A DNA stretch of 64,000 bases from Hofstenia miamia (Eukaryota > Xenacoelomorpha > Acoela), in contig SCFE01000007.1 of the NCBI GenBank assembly GCA_004352715.1, forward strand, positions 686,220-750,219, in the 5' to 3' direction. Position 1 is the first letter of the stretch. Each line of letters begins with the position of its first letter. The position numbers and the translations under genes are program-made. The notes under the pieces were generated by a model. The model was given only the letters and a program-made list of their open reading frames with translations. It had not been told where the DNA came from and did no database searches. Of the stretch, positions 47,483 to 59,265 are shown piece after piece.

Positions 47483-47907
47483 CAGAAAGCGTGTTTTAAT
47501 GCAGCAGGACAATGCCAAGCCACACACCGCCAGGAAGACCAAAGACATGTTTGAAGAACTGGACGGCGTTGAGGTTCTACCACATCCAGCCTACAGTCCT
47601 GATTGTGCTCCATCAGATTACGGCCTTTTCCGTTCAATGCAACACTTTCTGAAAGGCCGCCGATTCGAATCGTTTGATGAAGTCGAAGAAGCATGTCAAG
47701 AATTCTTCGATTAAAAGCCGGCTGAATGGTACTTTAAACAGATTCGAAAGCTTGCAGATCGATGGCAGAAAGTCTTGGAACACGATGGTCTTTATTTTGA
47801 GGAATAAACTTTATTGTTGCAGCTATTATTTGAGTAATAAAATTTCAATTTTTTTCAAGCGTTTACCAACTTTTTTCAAGTGTTTACGAACTTTTGGGAC
47901 AACCTAA
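47483..47907 (+). pseudogene. mariner transposase C-terminal part and right end
   Basis: The frame after the gap carries the second catalytic block QQDNAKPHTA and the third, HPAYSPDCAPSDYGLF, with 35 residues between the two catalytic aspartates, where classic mariners have 34. WYFKQIRKLADRWQKVLEHD and GLYFEE end the protein, but an in-frame TAA at 47712-47714 (after CQEFFD) truncates it about 31 residues early; it looks like a single-base change. The right terminal repeat ends at 47907, followed by TA. A near-copy of the subterminal GTTTACCAACTTTTTTCAAG lies just inside it. Confidence 0.82.
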
Positions 47908-47909
47908 TA

Positions 47910-48228
47910 TCACAATTATATAATTCAAAATTGGGAATAGCTATTAAAATTTTAACAACAACAACAACATATATTTAAGTTCTCATGTATATATACATGT
48001 ATTACGTTTACAAACTTATTAAGAACATAAATAATGCAACTTTCTTCATATGAGCTTAGTTATGTCAGTAAATGTTTGTTTCTTGGTTACGTTTACAAAT
48101 TATATATAATTTAAAAAATATTTTTACTTATTGTTCTTGAGTTGCACATCTTATTCTATAATTAGTCAGATAATTGATATTTTGTTGTGTAATCATGTTT
48201 TTCAACTTCTTCTTAAATATTGTAAAAA
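47910..48228. other. AT-rich non-coding stretch before a gap
   Basis: No feature was recognised, apart from the last ~58 bases, which repeat on the other side of the gap. Confidence 0.4.
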
Positions 48229-48720
48229 NNNNNNNNNNNNNNNNNNNNNNNNNNNNNNNNNNNNNNNNNNNNNNNNNNNNNNNNNNNNNNNNNNNNNNNN
48301 NNNNNNNNNNNNNNNNNNNNNNNNNNNNNNNNNNNNNNNNNNNNNNNNNNNNNNNNNNNNNNNNNNNNNNNNNNNNNNNNNNNNNNNNNNNNNNNNNNNN
48401 NNNNNNNNNNNNNNNNNNNNNNNNNNNNNNNNNNNNNNNNNNNNNNNNNNNNNNNNNNNNNNNNNNNNNNNNNNNNNNNNNNNNNNNNNNNNNNNNNNNN
48501 NNNNNNNNNNNNNNNNNNNNNNNNNNNNNNNNNNNNNNNNNNNNNNNNNNNNNNNNNNNNNNNNNNNNNNNNNNNNNNNNNNNNNNNNNNNNNNNNNNNN
48601 NNNNNNNNNNNNNNNNNNNNNNNNNNNNNNNNNNNNNNNNNNNNNNNNNNNNNNNNNNNNNNNNNNNNNNNNNNNNNNNNNNNNNNNNNNNNNNNNNNNN
48701 NNNNNNNNNNNNNNNNNNNN
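48229..48720. other. assembly gap flanked by the same sequence
   Basis: This is a 492-N run. ATAATTGATATTTTGTTGTG and about 38 further bases before the gap (48170-48228) recur with one difference right after it (48721-48778). Confidence 0.95.
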
Positions 48721-48729
48721 ATAATTGAT

Positions 48730-49107
48730 ATTTTGTTGTGTAATCATATTTTTCAACTTCTTCTTAAATATTGTAAAATTTTTTTCACTTCTTGTACTGT
48801 AATCCAGTTTGTTCCATAGTGATATTGAATAATTTAGGAATCCGTTCTTCATTACTTTTCTATTATACTTAGTTTTACCAAATGTAATTGTTCTTTGATT
48901 TAAATGATTAGAAATGTTCGATTTTCTTTTCCAAAATATCGATAAACATCTAATATTTTGAAGAGCTTCTAATGATCTTAGATGATATTTACACATTATT
49001 TCTTTTTTATTTTTGTTGCTAATTATGTTTATTCCCCATTTAAATACTTTCTCTAATTTCGATTTTGCCTTTTTATTTAAGTTCGTTAATAAACAAGATG
49101 AGTACAA
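48730..49107 (-). pseudogene. LINE C-terminal fragment, family A
   Basis: The minus strand is open for about 129 codons before the gap: YSSCLLTNLNKKAKSKL, KVFKWGINIISNKNKKE, LRSLEALQNIRCLSIFWKRK, LNYSISLWNKLDYSTRSE, and IFKKKLKNMITQQN. This matches, block by block, the tail of the LINE at 56760-58006 (SSFLFTNVTKK, KVFNWAINTICSKKD, then IESLEYLLKLNCLLLFWKR). It is therefore the C-terminus of the same family, 5'-truncated. Confidence 0.62.
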
Positions 49108-49274
49108 GTATTTATCTAAATCACATTATTTGGCCTTAATAGAATTAGTGCTATATGCAAAACGATGGTCACTCATAGGCCCACCCTGTTTTATCCCTAC
49201 CAAAATATTTGCATTAAATGATCTGATTTTGCAGTTTTTCACACATTGTTCAAACCCATTCAAACACTACCGAA

Positions 49275-50630
49275 CTACTTTGTAATCCATTTGTAATTCC
49301 TAAATTCAACTTCACTAATATTATTTAAAAGAACAATTTGCTTGAAGGCTAAAGAAAAATGGACATACAAACATCTAAAAATACATTTACCCCTATCAAG
49401 GTATTTAAGTATTCGATGATTCAAACAAAGTAACACATCAACAGTCAACATCCCCTTTTTGCAGTCAAACTTCTTACCGGCCTCAACATCACTAATCATC
49501 TCAATTAGGTAATTCAGAGCAGTTCTATCAAGATATCTCGCTGTAATAGGAGTTACTACAACTGGTTTAAGAAATTGCAAATTTTCAATGGATGAATCCA
49601 TTTTTTAGGAATCTTCCACAAAGTAGGATAAAACTGTTCGGCAAAATTGAAAGCAAACAAATTTGTAAAAGGTTTGGACAATTGATCTGCACAATCATGA
49701 AGTATCCAAGCAGGAACTTTGCTATCACCAGAAGATTTCTTTGGATTAAAATTTTTAAAAATTAATTTAACATCAACACAACATTTGGAAAAGTATCTGT
49801 TTCAAACTAAATGATCAAAGTCAGTGTCTAAGGCATCCTTTCCAACATGCTCATCAAAGCGGGTAAAAAACCTATTAAGTGTATTTGCTTGTTCCATGTT
49901 AATTTCAAAACCATTTTTTCATTTTACTGTCAAATTGATAAGAAATATTATGAATAGACATTTGACTTGTTTTCTATGCCATACACCATCCTGTTAATAT
50001 TTTTCTGAACCACATTTCTTTTTTGATTATCCCGATTTTTGATTGCACAAGCTTTCTTCTTAAGATAATTTTTGAATTCGGGGATTTCTGCAAACATTTC
50101 TCCGGTCGCATTCTTAATTTTTCTTTTAGGAACAATAGTATCAATTACAAACTATATGTATGATTCTGTACACACAACTTTGTTATCCAGTAGTAAGTCA
50201 CTTTAAATAAGTTCCCTGTCTGTACTAGAAAAAGCTTTATTAATATCAATAATATTCTCACAAGTTGCTACCTGTCGTGCGCAATAACTTACTCTAGTTT
50301 TATTTTTACATGATTTTTTAGGTGCAGAAATAGACTTTTATTATCAGAATTACCAATAGTTTTAAAAACACGTTTTTCATATAATGTCATCGCTAACGGA
50401 AGCAATATCCAGTTGAGAGTTTTTCGGATTATATATGTAGGCTTTTTAACTAAATTGAAAAGATTAAAATTAACACAAAACAAATTTGGTTTAGTAACAT
50501 CACCTGCAATTATCAAGAAATTCTTTTCAACTTTTGATTGAATTAGCTGTAAAATTTTTGTAAGCTCCTTCCTCATAAAACCCTTTCTGCTCTTAGGTCG
50601 TATATAGATACTAACAAAAACAATCACATT
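49275..50630 (-). pseudogene. LINE fragment: endonuclease and start of RT, broken
   Basis: From the minus-strand 5' side, 50627-50289 encodes part of an apurinic-type endonuclease (VSIYIRPKSRKGF, KNFLIIAGDVTKPN, KPTYIIRKTLNWILLPLA, NSDNKSLFLHLKN), in which D-N/T, R-x-T-x-W-I-L-L and SDxKSL correspond to the usual DFN, RxxTxIDxIL and SDHxxL motifs. The stretch 49860-49275 encodes, with frameshifts, the beginning of the RT: FNPKKSSGDSKVPAWIL, FAEQFYPTLWKIPK, VVTPITARYLDRTALNYL, and, near the end, IFRCLYVHFSLAF (family YVDFSKAF, catalytic Asp lost). It is a decayed copy of the CR1/L2 type with a different RT from family A. Confidence 0.6.
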
Positions 50631-50955
50631 ATATTAAAAAGGCAAAAATCTTGATCTGCATTTTAATACTTGTAATTCAAGTTTAGGGTTGTAAATGAAG
50701 CAATTCTAAATCATATTTTTAAAATATCAATCTTTAACATTTATTAAATTTAATAAACCAATAAAGTTATTTGGCCCATTTATGACATTTGTGTGATTCA
50801 ATTGTTACGTAATAAAAGGCCAGTTTGTGTAATTTTTTCAATCATTTGTTTATATATGTGTGACCTGGTGACCCATTATACCTTGGAAGCTTTAAGGAAA
50901 AAATTGACACGATGACCTGCCTGACGCATCAACAAATAACTGACCCGGTTGCAAC

Positions 50956-51001
<46 letters not shown>

Positions 51002-52199
51002 TGTATATATATATGTATATATATATTTGAATTAAAAGTCAAAAATCATTTACTATCAGAGCATTTCGGCACTCTAGTATGAAATTTTTTGATAATTAAC
51101 CCCTGATTTTCCTTCGATTTCGTATATATATATATATATATATATATNNNNNNNNNNNNNNNNNNNNNNNNNNNNNNNNNNNNNNNNNNNNNNNNNNNNN
51201 NNNNNNNNNNNNNNNNNNNNNNNNNNNNNNNNNNNNNNNNNNNNNNNNNNNNNNNNNNTTATAAATATAATTATTTTTCGAAAATCTGCCATCACAAAAG
51301 TGATAGATGGCTAAAATTGTGATACCGCATCAAGCATTTCTGTTTATTTTCAATATTAAATATATGCAATTGTAAAAAATATTTGCTAAGAAAGGAGAGT
51401 GAAATTCAATAGTGCTAGCAACGTTGTCAATTGCATATTTAAATTATCATTTCTACTTTTTTGATTAATTCTTGGATAAGACCCGCATATCTTAAGCATT
51501 CATCATTACATTACAAGTTCTAAGTTAGGTCGACTTCTGTTCAATATATATGTTAATTGTCTAAATATTTGTTGTGTAATATTCAAGTGTGTCAGGCGAG
51601 CTTGTCTTCCATGCTGCCCAATTATTGGACAATGTCTAAAAACCTAAGTTTTAATGTCGCAAACAAAGCCGCAAAATCACCAAATGCATTTTGAATCTAT
51701 ATTGGATGAATAAAAAATAAATATATTGTTTAACAAAAAACAATAGATATATAATGAAATAGTTAGAATGACAACTGCCCAATGTAAATACTGGGAGATT
51801 TCTAACGCTTTACTCATGTGTCACAGCTGAACCAACAAAAGAACTATACTCTCTGAACAACTTAGGCAAAATATTGCAGTGATATTATTTGTTCCAATTG
51901 TCTAACTTTTAAAGTGAATAATTTTAATAAAAATAATCGAAAGGCCCATCTACAGATCGGAATCATGCATTGAAGCAGAGTTTAGATTGAAATCTTTAAC
52001 TTTTACCGTAAATTATTGTGTTAGGAATCTATCCTTAAGACTGTATTCTGCCTGCAAAAGATTTTAAACTGCTTGGGATTGTCTTTACAAATGATGAATT
52101 GCTAACATTAATCATTTTTCACATGTATGTAAAGATTGTGCATATTTGAAAATAATGAAACCCTAAATATATGTAGAATTTCTTATTTTTATATAAAAT
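50631..52199. other. AT-rich non-coding stretch with long TA runs and a gap
   Basis: TA microsatellites lie at about 50961-51027 (imperfect) and 51122-51147, the latter running into a 111-N gap (51148-51258). Nothing else was recognised. Confidence 0.5.
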
Positions 52200-52515
52200 A
52201 CTGTCTGAAAAATTACATCGCCGCCGCAACTTGAATCAAGTAGGCAAACGTTGATGTCGCTTGTTTCAAGCTCTGCTTCCATAGAAAGGGGCTTCAGCAT
52301 TATGGGACACACACAGATGGAGATGCGAAGCCGTCTTTCGCATGAAAAACTCGAAAAATGTACCTTTGTCCCATCAGTAATGAAGAAAATTTAAGCTATT
52401 CATGTAAAGTAGTTTTTTTCTTATTAGTTGCTCAGGTGTTTTAAAACATGTTTTTAATAGAAAAAAACGTTTAAAGCGTTTTTTATTAATAAAAGCGTTT
52501 TTTTCCAACTCTGGG
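52200..52515 (+). pseudogene. hAT transposase C-terminus and right end
   Basis: A plus-strand frame at about 52236-52395 reads SLVSSSASIERGFSIMGHTQ, then MEMRSRLSHEKLEKCTFV and a stop. This is the hAT C-terminal dimerisation domain (pattern SxSASxERxFSxxG...RxRLSxExLExL). About 120 bp further on, a stretch with repeated AAAAACG/CGTTTTT leads to TCCAACTCTG, the reverse complement of CAGAGTTGGA, a common hAT terminal sequence; the element therefore ends near 52513. The rest of the transposase was not found upstream. Confidence 0.72.
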
Positions 52516-54240
52516 AACAACAAGGGGTTCAATTTGTTATCGGCTTCTCAGTTTGAATCCCTGCTTCACCATACCGCTTGCAAATCAACATCATGCAGAA
52601 GCTATTCTACATTAGTATAGTGAGGCAGGGATGCAAGGAGATGGTGTCCCCCTCTTTTATTTCAAAACTATTAAAGATAAAGTAATGATCTTTGACAAAG
52701 TGAAAGCTACATTTTTGAACTACATCTTTCCCAATTTTCAAAAAAATATATTCATTGGTTTTGATTTATATGCAAATGAAGTTTTGATATCACCAATTTT
52801 GGAAAAATGGAAGTGAAATAGAACCTAAATGAATTGAGCATTAAAATTAGAAGGAAACAATTTTTGTAGCTCATATTCCTTCTAGTTATTGTCAAAGACT
52901 TACTTTTAAAAAAGAAAAAATGCGCTCAAGGTCGACCAGAATTCGTAATCACGGCAGCCATTATCATAAATTTGAATAAACTGGTATTCCTAAGCATGAA
53001 CAAATAAATTCGAAATCAAGCCAATGAATAATGTATATTTTATTTCAAAAATCAAATACGTTACATGATAATATATATTAACGTCATTTTCAAGGTCAAC
53101 GTTTTAAAAAGTTAAGAAAATATTAAAAAATTATTCAGCTGGGGTTCAGCATCAATGCTAATCATATTGGATGATAGGTTTTTTGAAACAAATTTGCTGT
53201 CGCCTTTCACTAGGTACCAGCGTTATGAATATTTTGGGAGTCGGTTTTGTTTCACTCAAAATACCGTGGTATCGGTTCGATATCGGTAAGGCTATGAAAA
53301 TGCAATAGTATATTTGGCATGTATGTCAGATTTGCTTTCGGGTCTACCGGGTCACTGGGTCACATTTATAGAAACAAATGATTAAAATAAATTACAAAGG
53401 GCTCATCTCAATAAAGTCAGGTTGTAATTACTTAATCATTGAATTACCGAATTGTCATGTGTACCTTTAATAGTCTTAATATTTACAGAAGCTTCTATAA
53501 TAGAACCCTTGTTTTATTTCGAATTCGAATCCGAATCCAAAATATAAATTAGTTTATCTAATAACTTCAACAACAAAAACATGGTTACGTGTTAAAGGTT
53601 ATAGTTAAAAAACGACTTTAAAAAATGAAAAAATTTAGCTGTAAAATCTACAATAGGAGAATTCCATTGAGAGGACGTATTTCATTAAAAGTGCTAGTCC
53701 TCAAGCTTCTTTATATTTAAAAAATTTCAGTAGCCCACCAAAATTTTCTAGATCTGCCATTGGACTGTATCAAGAATTGAATTTCAATTTAAATCCAACA
53801 TAGCTTCAGATTTCATTTCGTGAATTTAAATCAAGTCTTCAAAATTCGTTTAATATCTAGGTCAAAGTTCTCTATAAAAAACAGACTGACATTTTCATAT
53901 GATGATTTGCACTAGCTACAAATTTTGTTTAATAAAAAGTATATGCCTTAAGACAATTTTTTAGAATACTTAATATAGGAATAGTTATAAGAGTATTTGA
54001 CCATCACCTACAACTCGATTCCTGCTACATTATAATCATGTCTATGCAATACAATGAAAAAAAAAGAATACTCGCATTATGTGCAATCAATATTACAATA
54101 AGTAAAGCCGACAAATTTACAAAATTCATTTAACACTGCATGCATTACTACATCTTAAAGTAAATTTTTGGAATAATTGTATAAATCAACATTAAAACGA
54201 TTAAGAAAAATTATCTACAAATTCACACATTACGATTTAC
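52516..54240. other. AT-rich non-coding stretch
   Basis: No conserved coding segment or terminal repeat was recognised. Confidence 0.4.
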
Positions 54241-54246
54241 AGCATA

Positions 54247-56707
54247 TTATATTTCAATCTTATGGTGAGACTTTAGAGATCTTGCCAAAATCGTATTAGC
54301 ATTGCCTGACATTAGCGCAATCAAGAGAGACTGAAAAAAATCTAAAGGGAACAGTAGCCACATGTTTACAGTGAATTTTCCGCGATACTGCAGGAGGGCC
54401 CGCTTCCGAAAAGTCTTAATTGAGTAGCTAGTGTTTCTAGAGGCAAGGGGCACAAATATTTAGCCTTCAGAATCACAATTATTAAGCTACTCCTAGAGAT
54501 CAGTCTGCATTGGATACCGCAATTGAAATATTTGAAATTTGCAGCGGAGAGATGACAGATAAGTCTAGTGCAGCAGATTTACCTGCAGACCAAACAGGAA
54601 TAAAAACATCTCCAGGTTTAGACCAAGGCCCATGAATTGGATGACGTTGCTCTTTGACAGGTGATAGGAGGCAGAAGCTGCAATTGAATGTAAAATATCA
54701 CGAAGACGACCTTGCAGACCAATTCTGTCACATTTGCTGCTGCAAGTAAGAGCATGGTCTCCATAAATATCCAAGGTCCCATTCTGACGAGAGGGAAATT
54801 TTCTAGATTCTGAATAGAGCGAGACACCTAAACGGTAACGAGCTACTGTCTGGTATTCTGAGGAAAGAAGATTGAGGCCAAATGCTTTCAGAGGAATAGC
54901 AGTTAACCACGCCCCAGAAACCTCGACAGTAAGAGAACTCAATCTAGCTTAGTCACGAACTGTAAGTGCTTGACAAAAAAATTCGTCATATCAAACTTTG
55001 TCAAACTTGTATTGAAAAGCTTTCTGGGTACAGTCCTGAATCAATTCTTCTGACCAGTTATGGAAAAGAAGAGAGAGATAATTAGTGAGATCCACAGAAT
55101 TGGTAAAATTTGCATTGATGAGCTGTTCAAACAAATCTTGAGCTTTAAAAACATAAACCAAATATGCACGACGTTTACCAAAGTCTTTCATTTTGATAGG
55201 GGGAATGATTGATTCCATACAATGTCAGGAAGTGGTGACCCTATGATGCATGAAGTTTGATTCCCGTAAGGATTTATTAAATTCCTTTAAAATAGCCTCA
55301 CTATTAGCAGAGGGAGGAATAGATCTCAGTACATAGGTAAGCGTTGGAGTACTCAAGTACACTTGAAGAATACCCATAGCAAGTTGAAGATCTCCGAGTT
55401 CACTGAGCCTTTCTAAGAATGTCCGAGCTTTTTTAGATCGTTTCCTGAGAATCAATTGCATATATTGGCTATCACCAACTGGAACACCAAGTAGTTCAAA
55501 ACCACCAATAGGTGCCCAGACAATATTTGAGTCAACGCTAGGAAATTCGGTGGGAATCCACAATTTACACTTCCTCAAGTTGACTTGAAGGCCAAAGAAT
55601 AATCCCTTTCTAGAATGATTGTAACGCATCTAGATAGACAACATTCGCTACCACAACATAGTCCATTATCCAGGTACCAACTATTGAGTACAAACTCAAG
55701 GTGCGTTCAGACGAGAGTATTTTGATGTACATCATTTGACATATGTAAAAAAGAGGCTCCTCTGAACGCACATCGTTCAAATTGATGTATAGCTAATTGA
55801 AATAACTTATAAACCAAAATTAGTGCATGCATTGAAATTTAGTAATAGTGTTCAATTATTTAATTACATTGGAAACTTTAAATAAGCAATTGCGTTTCTT
55901 TGAACAATCAGCAATTAACTACTTGGTCTTGGAAAAAGTATATAACAAGATTTATAGAATTTAACATCCAATCAAATTCATTTTTTATTTTAATGTTTTG
56001 AATCAGCAATTGAGGTTTTGATTTTAATCTTCCCAGTGACCAGTGATAGAAAAACACAATTTCTTTTAAACCCTTTAATTGATGAATAAAAAAGTGGCCG
56101 TGCATCAAAATAATGCTCGTCTGAACGCAATTTCATTAAATCGATGTACATCAAAAAAACGCTCGTCTGAACGCTCCCAAACTTTGATAGATGCATCAAA
56201 AAAGCAGACATCAAAACGATGCTCGTCTGACCTCACTTTCAGGAATTTCTAGTCCGATGCGCTCTATAAGCGGATGGAGGGTAATTGCAAAAGGCAATGG
56301 ACCCAGAGGATTGCCTTTTTGCACCCAGCTTTACTAATAATTATTTTCCCATCATATAGCAGGTTACTGTGACGCGGATACAACTGCTGTACAAATGCAT
56401 GGAGCCCAGGTAAATTCTCTTTGACTGCTTCAAGGATAGAACTTCGATTCAGAGTGTTGAAAGCATTCATAGAATCAATCGAAAGCATGCCCTTGGTATT
56501 TGGACACTCAATGGCATTAAGTAAGTGTTCAGGAAACAATCGGCTATTACCAGATGCTGTACCTTTAGGAAAACTTTTGAGGGCTTTTAAGATCGAGCTG
56601 ATATCCAATGGATAAGACGGAGTAGTATTATCAAAATGTAGTGGCTCATCTTGCTGAGGGTGAAGAGACTCAAGAATAGCACGTGCTTGGGCATTAAGTG
56701 GGGCCAT
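54247..56707 (-). pseudogene. RT plus nuclease-domain retroelement, copy 1, broken
   Basis: From the minus-strand 5' side: an RT opening at 56707-56264 (LKSFPKGTASGNSRLFPEHL, MLSIDSMNAFNTLNR, and, after a frameshift, VQKGNPLGPLPFAITLHPLI), an inserted MITE, then FVLNSWYLDNGLCCGS. The catalytic motif reads LDN instead of LDD, so this copy is dead. Next come VNLRKCKLWIP, FELLGVPVGDSQYMQ, LERLSELGDLQLAMGILQ and YVLRSIPPSA (55629-55225). A middle region follows at 55218-54991, then GAWLTAIPLKAFGLNL, a GDHALTC cysteine patch and DRIGLQGRLRDILHSIAAS (54942-54565). The tail at 54453-54247 reads LIALMSGNANTILARSL. Copy 2 at the window end shows that the family continues into a GRPAALDVTV-type nuclease-like domain. 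Proteins with this layout are familiar from other invertebrate genomes; I cannot give a formal family name. Confidence 0.68.
55699..56235. mobile_element. MITE inserted in the RT retroelement
   Basis: The left end AGGTGCGTTCAGACGAG is mirrored on the right by GCTCGTCTGACCT. CTCGTCTGAACGC also occurs inside at 56115 and 56162, and GTACATCA-type text is repeated. The flanking RT reading resumes directly on both sides (IERIGLEIPE before, FVLNSWYLDNG after), so ~535 bp was inserted in a gene-like sequence. The right end has lost about five bases relative to the left. No clear target duplication can be defined. Confidence 0.62.
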
Positions 56708-56759
56708 GCCAGTTTACACAGGTGCTTTGGTCACTCTACCATATTGACCGAACTCTGCA

Positions 56760-58006
56760 AAAGTCTTAGTTCTTATAAATAGTTGGTTTTCATTGTTCAA
56801 TAGCTTTGTTATAGTTTATGGACTTTGTCCTATAATTTTAGTGAAATTTTTAATGATTTTTTAAATTTATTGAAATTTAGTTCTTCTTTAATATCTGGAG
56901 GGAGTTTGTTCCATAAATCAATTGTAAAATTGATTTTCTTTTTAAATTTGATTTTGTGATGTCTTAGTTCGCTTGTGTATATTTTTCTGTAATTCTACTG
57001 AAGGTCTTTTCCAAAATAGTAAGAGGCAATTTAATTTTAATAGGTATTCTAATGATTCGATATTATGTTTTTCTAATATTTTACTTTAATCTTTTTTACT
57101 ACAGATTGTATTAATTGCCCAATTAAAAACTTTCTTAAGTTTTTTAAATATTTTCTTGGTAACATTGGTAAATAAAAAAGAAGAATATGAAAAATGCGAC
57201 AGTATAAGAGATCTTAGTAGTACAATCCTCCAATTCATTGGTAATATATGTTGAATCTTAGTTAGCAATTTAACTCCATGGGCCATTTTCTTCGTAGTTG
57301 CATTGATCTGATCTGTAAATTTAAGGTCATTGTAAATTTCAATACCAAGATATTTAATTTTCTTAGTATCATAAATGATATTTTTTTCAATATATATTGA
57401 TTCTAATGGTTCACTTTTCCCATTTTTATTCTTTATAATCATAAATGTAGTTTTCTCAATATTTAATTTCATCATATTCTGTTCAAAAAATTTCTTTACT
57501 TTAATTATATGTTCTTGTAAAATCTTTATTTTGGATGTATATAATAGAGTATCATCTGCAAATTGAATGCATTTGCCTTCAATGAAGTTAGGAATATCAT
57601 TTACATATAGATTGAATAATAGTGGTCCTAAAACTGATCCTTGTGGTACTCCATTATTTACCAATATTTGTTTTGACGATAGATTGTTTACTTTCACGTA
57701 TTGTGAACGATCAAATATATATGATTTTAGAAATTGGATTGATGAATCACTAAAATTATAAATTTCTCTTAGTTTTTTAATTAGTAAATCATGATTAATT
57801 GAATTAAAGGCCTTTGATATATCAAGTGAAGCAATATAAACTTTTTCATCTTTGTCTAATTTTCTACGCCAGTCATCTATTGTTTCAATTAATGCATAAT
57901 TTGTTGATAATCCTTTTCTAAAACCAAATTGCTGTTTGCTTAAAAGTTTATTCTCTTCAATGTAGATCGTTAATTGTTGATATATTAGTTTTTCAAAAAT
58001 TTTGGC
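56760..58006 (-). pseudogene. LINE family A, RT and tail, 5'-truncated
   Basis: On the minus strand from about 58006 the frame is open through the RT: KIFEKLIYQQL, QFGFRKGLSTNYALIE, VYIASLDISKAFNSINHD (catalytic Asp in LDISKAF), NGVPQGSVLGPLLFNLYVND, IQFADDTLLYTS (FADD active site) and KIKYLGIEIYNDLKF, down to a stop at 57086-57088 after NTICSKKD. The same frame then continues past that stop as the family tail (IESLEYLLKLNCLLLFWKR) to about 56860. All RT catalytic residues are intact, but the 5' endonuclease is missing and the C-terminus carries stops. The insertion is typical 5'-truncated LINE debris of L2/CR1 type. Confidence 0.78.
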
Positions 58007-59265
58007 TTATGATTTTATCTTATCATGTGTGACTTGTCTTACGTTTCCGAAAAACACTAAAGCAACACAATAAAGGCGTAATTAGGAAGTTTGGATTTCT
58101 GACTTTCCTTGTTGCTTTTTTGTAAATGAAGTAACCGAACTCTCCAAACGATTCAGCTTAACGTATGTTAAACAACAACAGCAACAAAAAGACCTAATTC
58201 TCGGTACCACAATTGTTGAATACATATTAAAAATATGTACATAAACAAAAAGCCACTTGAACAATATTTGTGCTTACCATCATTTATTTAGGACAATATA
58301 CATATTGTTCTATATATATTTACGTTGTTGTTTTGAACACCAGTGAAGTTGTTTCGAGAGCACTTTTCTTAATTTTGAAAAATATTGCAATTAAAATATA
58401 TTGTGGATATAGATATTCAACAAAAAAGGCTCAAAGATGATTCCCTAAGATAGCAATGACAAAAACATTAATTGTAAACCTCTAAAGTTATTAATCAGTG
58501 ATAGTGATTTCAATTTTGCAAGTATTTACTCCTAAAGAGTGGGAGGAATTAGTTCGATTGGGGTTTGTATAACGATACTTACATAAGTACAGTTCAAATA
58601 TTTTATATTCTCTTGCAAATCCTCGTTTTAATACTTGAATTTGCAATTTCGTTTAGTACATTTTTTGATTGTTCTAAAATATAATAATGTATATCTAATT
58701 ATTTTGCTATTTTAAAGCACTTAAGTTTTTCATATCGTTAAGATAAGATAAGATAAGAGATTCTATATTCAGATAAATTTTTACAATTTAATAACTGATA
58801 ATTTATCTGCGGAAATAATTTCAAAAAAACTTATACACAAATTAACATACATTACAAAAAGTAACAAATCTTACAGGCTATGGATAAACTACTGTGTATT
58901 GCTATTTTAATGACGAGTTATCGTGTAGTCATTGAACCAGAAATATATTTTTGCTTAAGGAAGATTTTAAATGCTTTTTAAAAGATTTCAAATTTTCAAT
59001 GCTTTTAATTTCCTTTTGGTAGCGAATTCCAAATTCGAATGGCGACATAAATGAAAGACTTCTTTAAAATTTTTTTCTTATGCTTAACACATGTAAAAAG
59101 TTTTTTATCTTGAATTTTCTTTATGCGCAAACCCCGGGAATTCATTTTTATTATAAGGCGGTAGATTTTTGACGAGTTTGAAAAATGTTAGCAGGGTATT
59201 CAAAATGACGAGTTGTTTTGGAAAGAGAATTGACCTAGAAATGTAATATATAGTTTTCGATGAAT
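57668..59265. repeat. ~1.6-kb block, first of two near-identical copies
   Basis: Sequence from TTGTTTTGACGATAGATTG onward recurs at a constant offset of 2446 bp (60114-61711), with one difference seen near 58012/60458. The block covers the 5' part of LINE A, an AT-rich spacer and the 3' end of LINE B. Confidence 0.9.
58010..58899. other. spacer between LINE A and LINE B
   Basis: This AT-rich non-coding stretch contains a short AAGAT pentamer run (AAGATAAGATAAGATAAGAG) at about 58739-58758. The 60-codon open stretch at 58082-58264 recurs unchanged in the second copy and is not a recognised protein. Confidence 0.5.

Noticed and set aside
58082-58264. 60-codon frame repeated exactly at 60528-60710
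   Set aside because: Its conservation is explained by the near-identical 1.6-kb block, which probably results from assembly; the peptide resembles no protein I know.
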